Assembly (NCBI RefSeq): GCF_913064665.1
Contig: NZ_CAJYBT010000022.1
Span: forward strand, 1 to 54,174
Reading direction: 5' to 3'
DNA: 54,174 nt
Source: an uncultured Thioclava sp.
Lineage (GTDB): Bacteria; Pseudomonadota; Alphaproteobacteria; Rhodobacterales; Rhodobacteraceae
In this document: piece by piece, positions 50,845-54,174 of the stretch
Position numbering within the stretch: position 1 is the first letter of the stretch
How the letters are laid out: each line of letters opens with the position of its first letter
Program-made: the position numbers and the translations under genes
Notes under the pieces: model-generated
Told to the model about the DNA's origin: nothing
Seen by the model: the letters and a program-made list of their open reading frames with translations, nothing else
Database searches by the model: none

Positions 50845-51726
50845 ATGGACCGCACGAACCGCTTCTGGCGCATCGTGTTATTGGCGTTACCGTTGACGGT
50901 GTTCGGCGTATTGGTGGTCTGGCCACTCTTTACATCGTTCTACTATAGTTTCACGAACTGGAACGGTTTCAACGAGAGCTACGACTATGTAGGTTTCGAT
51001 AATTTCCGAAAAATATGGACAGATCACCTCTTCTACGGCGCCATCGTGAATACGGCGATCTGGATGGTTGCGGCCATCTTCGGCCCGACGGTGCTTGGCT
51101 TGACGCTAGCGTTGCTGCTCGACACGAACATCCGTGGCGCAAAGATATTCAAGACGATCTTCTATCTACCGATATGCCTATCCTCGATCGTTGTGGGGCA
51201 GATTTGGATCTGGATCTACCAGCCCGACTGGGGATTGCTGAATACCATGATCGAGAGTGTAAGCGGCGAGAAGTTCAATTTCGCATGGCTCGCGCGGCCC
51301 AACTCCGCACTCTACTCGGTAATCATCGCATGGTCCTGGCAGCAAACAGGCCTTGCCATGGTCGTCTACCTCGCTGGGCTTACGTCCGTTCCGAGTGACT
51401 TGCTTGAGGTTTGCGCTATTGAGGGCGCCTCGACCTGGCAGCGGATCCGGCGCGTGATCTTGCCGCTTCTTACCCCGTCAACCGTGGTCGTTATCGCGCT
51501 GTCGATGATTAATTCTCTGAAAGGGTTTGATATTCTCTACATCATGACGGGTGGTGGGCCATTCAACTCATCCGATACCCTCGCGATGTTCATGTATAAT
51601 GAGAGCTTTAAGAAATACCTGATGGGATATGGCAGTGCCATTTCCGTTGTGCTGTTTCTGATCGCACTCACCATCATCGGTGTCTACTTCCGGCAACTCA
51701 AGAAGGTGGATGAGATCTATGGCTGA
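50845..51726 (+). CDS. CUT1 ABC permease subunit (MalF/UgpA-like)
   Basis: An inner-membrane permease of 293 residues with six hydrophobic spans. The EAA loop that contacts the ATPase is EVCAIEGASTWQRIRRVILP (about residues 191-210). The N-terminal LPLTVFGVLVVWPLFTSFYYSFTNW and the ending GVYFRQLKKVDEIYG are typical of the group. AGGAGA lies before ATG 50845. Its last 8 nt overlap the second permease gene. Confidence 0.92.
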   Translation: MDRTNRFWRIVLLALPLTVFGVLVVWPLFTSFYYSFTNWNGFNESYDYVGFDNFRKIWTDHLFYGAIVNTAIWMVAAIFGPTVLGLTLALLLDTNIRGAKIFKTIFYLPICLSSIVVGQIWIWIYQPDWGLLNTMIESVSGEKFNFAWLARPNSALYSVIIAWSWQQTGLAMVVYLAGLTSVPSDLLEVCAIEGASTWQRIRRVILPLLTPSTVVVIALSMINSLKGFDILYIMTGGGPFNSSDTLAMFMYNESFKKYLMGYGSAISVVLFLIALTIIGVYFRQLKKVDEIYG

Positions 51727-52573
51727 TGTCGCGACCATTCATACCAAACGGTTCAACCCCTGGCCGGTCACGATCTTCGTGGTGCTGGTCATCCTCGCCG
51801 CGCTTTTTCTGACGCCGACACTTGGCGTCCTGCTCTCTTCGATAAAGACGACGCGCTCAATCGCCTTGGGTGATCTGTGGTCGCTGCCCGATAGCCTGTA
51901 TCTGGGCAATTATATCGAGGTTCTCAGCAATCCATCGGTGCATCGTTACTTCCTCAATACGTTGATCGTGACAGTCCCCGCGACCATCGCTTCGACCGGG
52001 CTGGGCGTGCTGGCAGGCTACGTATTCGCTAAACTTCCGTTCCGGGGAAGCAACCTTCTGTTCCTTGTCGTGATTGCGGGCATGTTCTTCCCGCCGCAGG
52101 TCATCCTCGTGCCACTCTTCCGGCTGTTTAATGCGCTGGGCATGATTGATACGCTTTGGCCGATCTTCTTCGTCCATACCGCACTGGGTATTCCGATTTG
52201 CACCCTGCTAATGCGCAATTTCTTTGCGACGGTACCGAATGCTCTACGTGAAGCTGCGATCCTCGAAGGGGCGAATGAGTGGAAGGTGCTGACTCGCGTG
52301 GCTCTGCCACTCAGCCTTCCAGCGCTTGCCGTTCTGGCGACGCTACAATTCACCTGGATCTGGAATGATTTCCTCTGGCCACTGATTTTCACGCAGTCGG
52401 ACGAGATGCGCACGATCATGCTCGGCATCGTGAACTTGCGTGGGCAATACACCGTCGCATGGGGCGTTCAAGGGGCGTTGTCGCTCGTGGCCAGCCTTCC
52501 GACCATCCTCATCTTTCTGTTTTTCCAGCGCTATTTCATCAAAGGCATGACTATGGGCGCGGTAAAGGGCTAA
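51719..52573 (+). CDS. CUT1 ABC permease subunit (MalG/UgpE-like)
   Basis: Second permease, 284 residues, six spans. The EAA loop is EAAILEGANEWKVLTRVALP, and the signature QFTWIWNDFLWPLIFTQSDE precedes the last spans. The C-terminus FFFQRYFIKGMTMGAVKG is the usual end of MalG-type proteins. ATG 51719 overlaps the previous gene by 8 nt; an in-frame extension to 51680 lies in that gene. The ATPase gene follows after 3 nt. Confidence 0.92.
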   Translation: MADVATIHTKRFNPWPVTIFVVLVILAALFLTPTLGVLLSSIKTTRSIALGDLWSLPDSLYLGNYIEVLSNPSVHRYFLNTLIVTVPATIASTGLGVLAGYVFAKLPFRGSNLLFLVVIAGMFFPPQVILVPLFRLFNALGMIDTLWPIFFVHTALGIPICTLLMRNFFATVPNALREAAILEGANEWKVLTRVALPLSLPALAVLATLQFTWIWNDFLWPLIFTQSDEMRTIMLGIVNLRGQYTVAWGVQGALSLVASLPTILIFLFFQRYFIKGMTMGAVKG

Positions 52574-52576
52574 CAC

Positions 52577-53641
52577 ATGGCACAAGTACACCTAAAAGAA
52601 ATCCGCAAATCGTTTGGCGCGGTAGACGTTATCCAAGGCGTGGATCTCGAGATCGACAAGGGCGAGTTCGTTGTCTTCGTTGGTCCTTCTGGCTGCGGAA
52701 AATCGACGATGCTCCGCATGATTTCCGGGCTGGAAGACGTTACCGACGGTACGATTTCGATTGGAGGCCGCGATGTCACCCATCTTGCACCGTCGAAGCG
52801 CGACCTCGCCATGGTATTCCAATCCTATGCTCTGTTTCCGCATCTGACGGTAGCCGAGAACATCGGCTTTGGCTTGAAGCTCGCGAAAACCCCGAAAGGC
52901 GAGATTCAGCGGCGTGTCTCCGAGGTCGCAGCGACGCTTCAACTTGAGAGCTTGCTCGATCGAACGCCTCGGCAGTTGTCGGGTGGTCAACGCCAGCGTG
53001 TCGCGATCGGGCGCTCAATCATTCGAAATCCGCGGGTATTCTTGTTCGATGAACCCTTGTCGAACTTGGACGCTGCGCTGCGTGTCCAAATGCGCCTTGA
53101 AATTGCGCGCCTGCATAAAAGTTTGCAGGACGTCACAATGATTTATGTAACGCACGATCAAGTGGAGGCCATGACATTAGCAGACCGTATCGTTGTCTTT
53201 AGGGCTGGCCAGGTCGAACAGGTTGGTAGCCCGATGGAGCTCTACCGCGACCCCGACAACGTTTTCGTAGCGGGTTTCATCGGCTCGCCTGCGATGAATT
53301 TCATGAAAGGTATCACGGAGGGGGCAGAGGTTCGGATTCCTGGTCTCGGGGATGCAACGATCCCCTGCAATTTCGCACTTCCTCCTTCTGGTGCCGAGGT
53401 CATCGTTGGGTTGAGGCCTGAACACTTATCCCTGCGTAGCGCGTCTTCGCCGATTACTGTCGATATTTCCGAGCAGCTCGGTGGTGTCGCATACGACTAT
53501 CTGCACACGTCGACGGGTGAACGTATTGTTGTTGAAACGGATGGTCTGGATATCAAGCCAGCGGGCGAACAGGTGATCGTGGAGTTCAATCCTGCAGACG
53601 CTTTTGTCTTTGATGCGAGCTCAGAATTGAGGTTGCGATGA
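52577..53641 (+). CDS. CUT1 ABC transporter ATPase (MalK/UgpC-like)
   Basis: ATPase of 354 residues. Walker A is GPSGCGKST, the Q-loop is [13 protein letters not shown], the signature is [15 protein letters not shown], Walker B is [11 protein letters not shown] and the switch His is in [10 protein letters not shown]. The C-terminal regulatory OB-like domain (from about 240) has [10 protein letters not shown] and resembles MalK/UgpC. It ends the import operon; the broken serine hydrolase starts within a few bases of its stop. Confidence 0.94.
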   Translation: MAQVHLKEIRKSFGAVDVIQGVDLEIDKGEFVVFVGPSGCGKSTMLRMISGLEDVTDGTISIGGRDVTHLAPSKRDLAMVFQSYALFPHLTVAENIGFGLKLAKTPKGEIQRRVSEVAATLQLESLLDRTPRQLSGGQRQRVAIGRSIIRNPRVFLFDEPLSNLDAALRVQMRLEIARLHKSLQDVTMIYVTHDQVEAMTLADRIVVFRAGQVEQVGSPMELYRDPDNVFVAGFIGSPAMNFMKGITEGAEVRIPGLGDATIPCNFALPPSGAEVIVGLRPEHLSLRSASSPITVDISEQLGGVAYDYLHTSTGERIVVETDGLDIKPAGEQVIVEFNPADAFVFDASSELRLR

Positions 53642-53649
53642 ACTGCTGA

Positions 53650-54105
53650 ACACGTCGGCTACGGAGGAGCCTGCCTCGGAATGGCTCTGGCAGCTCATGG
53701 GCGCGGAACAGGACGCCTATCAGACGATTGACGCCAAGGTGTGTCCTTCGTGCAGGTTGGCATCTTGGCGAGCCTGCGCGAATTTGGCCGGCTCGGACAG
53801 ATCATGCTCGACCTGGGCGAGTTCGACGGCAAACGGTTCTATCCGCTTCGGTGGTGGAGCACATTCGCAAGGGCGGTGATCCCGCGAAATTCAGTGGCTT
53901 CCCGACGATCCCGAACGGCAGCTAAACGAGCCAATGGTGGGTCTTTCGCAATGACCACGGCGCCTTCGCCGCCAGTCTATCCATGTCCAACCGACAGCCA
54001 AGGTGGTCCTTGTGCGTTTCGCCTACTACTCGTATGGGCAGCACGGCTTCACCGCGCCCACCCCCCCCCCTTCCTCTCAAGCCCTCGCGCCGTACCTTAT
54101 GTCGC
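53650..54105 (+). pseudogene. 3' remnant of a serine hydrolase (NylB / class C beta-lactamase fold), frameshifted
   Basis: Read across frames, this stretch gives a continuous match to the C-terminal third of the beta-lactamase-related serine hydrolases (6-aminohexanoate-dimer hydrolase group): EWLWQLMGAEQDAYQTIDA, then in a second frame FGRLGQIMLDLGEFDGKRF, in a third VVEHIRKGGDPAKFSGFPTI and, after an in-frame TAA, TSQWWVFRNDHGAFAA, then in another frame PTAKVVLVRFAYYS and at the end ALAPYLM. At least four shifts and one stop are needed. The N-terminal part with the SxxK active site is absent. It begins directly after the ATPase stop. Either a decayed, truncated gene or error-rich sequence at the window edge; a 10-C run at 54061-54070 lies inside. 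Confidence 0.7.
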
Positions 54106-54174
54106 GCTCCTTCAATGTTTTGCGCTGCCTAGTGCCGTCGGGTGCCTCCCTTAGCTGTATGCACGATGGTTGGT

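Overview
The window looks like the chromosome (or one contig) of a marine or soil alphaproteobacterium of the Rhodobacterales (Roseobacter-type). The evidence is the GC-rich coding, an Irr-type iron box in front of an mbfA gene, the flagellar order motB-flgE-flgK-flgL-flgI with CtrA-like sites, the pqiA-pqiA-pqiB-pqiC set, and the many short 1-8 nt overlaps between neighbouring genes. No rRNA, tRNA, CRISPR array or intact insertion sequence was seen.

Layout. 1-3418: end of a UMF1-type transporter, murein endopeptidase mepA, a phytase-like secreted protein and a queuosine-precursor transporter. 3420-3655: a small structured transcript with an 18-codon reading frame whose Shine-Dalgarno is an almost full complement of the 16S rRNA 3' end. 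3768-6828: xseB-ispA-dxs (isoprenoid precursors). 6871-10854, minus strand: HAD phosphatase, UPF0178 protein, fghA, an AEC transporter and iron exporter mbfA. 11008-15559: a tiny secreted protein, trhO, pncA-pncB (NAD salvage) and a Pit phosphate transporter with a Pho-box-like array over its start. 15642-18739, minus strand: Nudix hydrolase, an APH-type kinase with a class III aminotransferase-fold enzyme, and arfB.

18914-30164 is a surface-polysaccharide region: a large RTX protein, kpsT-kpsE and divergent kpsM export genes, two glycosyltransferases and the dTDP-L-rhamnose genes rfbC-rfbB-rfbD-rfbA. 30354-36230 holds the flagellar genes. 36356-40199 is a pqi/MCE envelope lipid-transport operon, followed by a flavin reductase and a dienelactone hydrolase.

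After 650 nt of gene-free, AT-richer DNA, 42412-53641 is a self-contained sugar-catabolic cassette. The minus-strand operon is iclR, Gfo/Idh/MocA dehydrogenase, IolD-like ThDP enzyme, aldehyde dehydrogenase, IlvD/Edd dehydratase. A divergent CUT1 ABC importer (binding protein, two permeases, ATPase) faces it across one intergenic region with a 17-bp palindrome. The enzyme set fits uptake, oxidation, dehydration, C-C cleavage and aldehyde oxidation of a sugar, sugar acid or cyclitol, but the substrate cannot be read from the sequence. The window ends in a broken serine hydrolase (NylB/class C beta-lactamase fold); both outer edges show signs of either decay or poor sequence quality.
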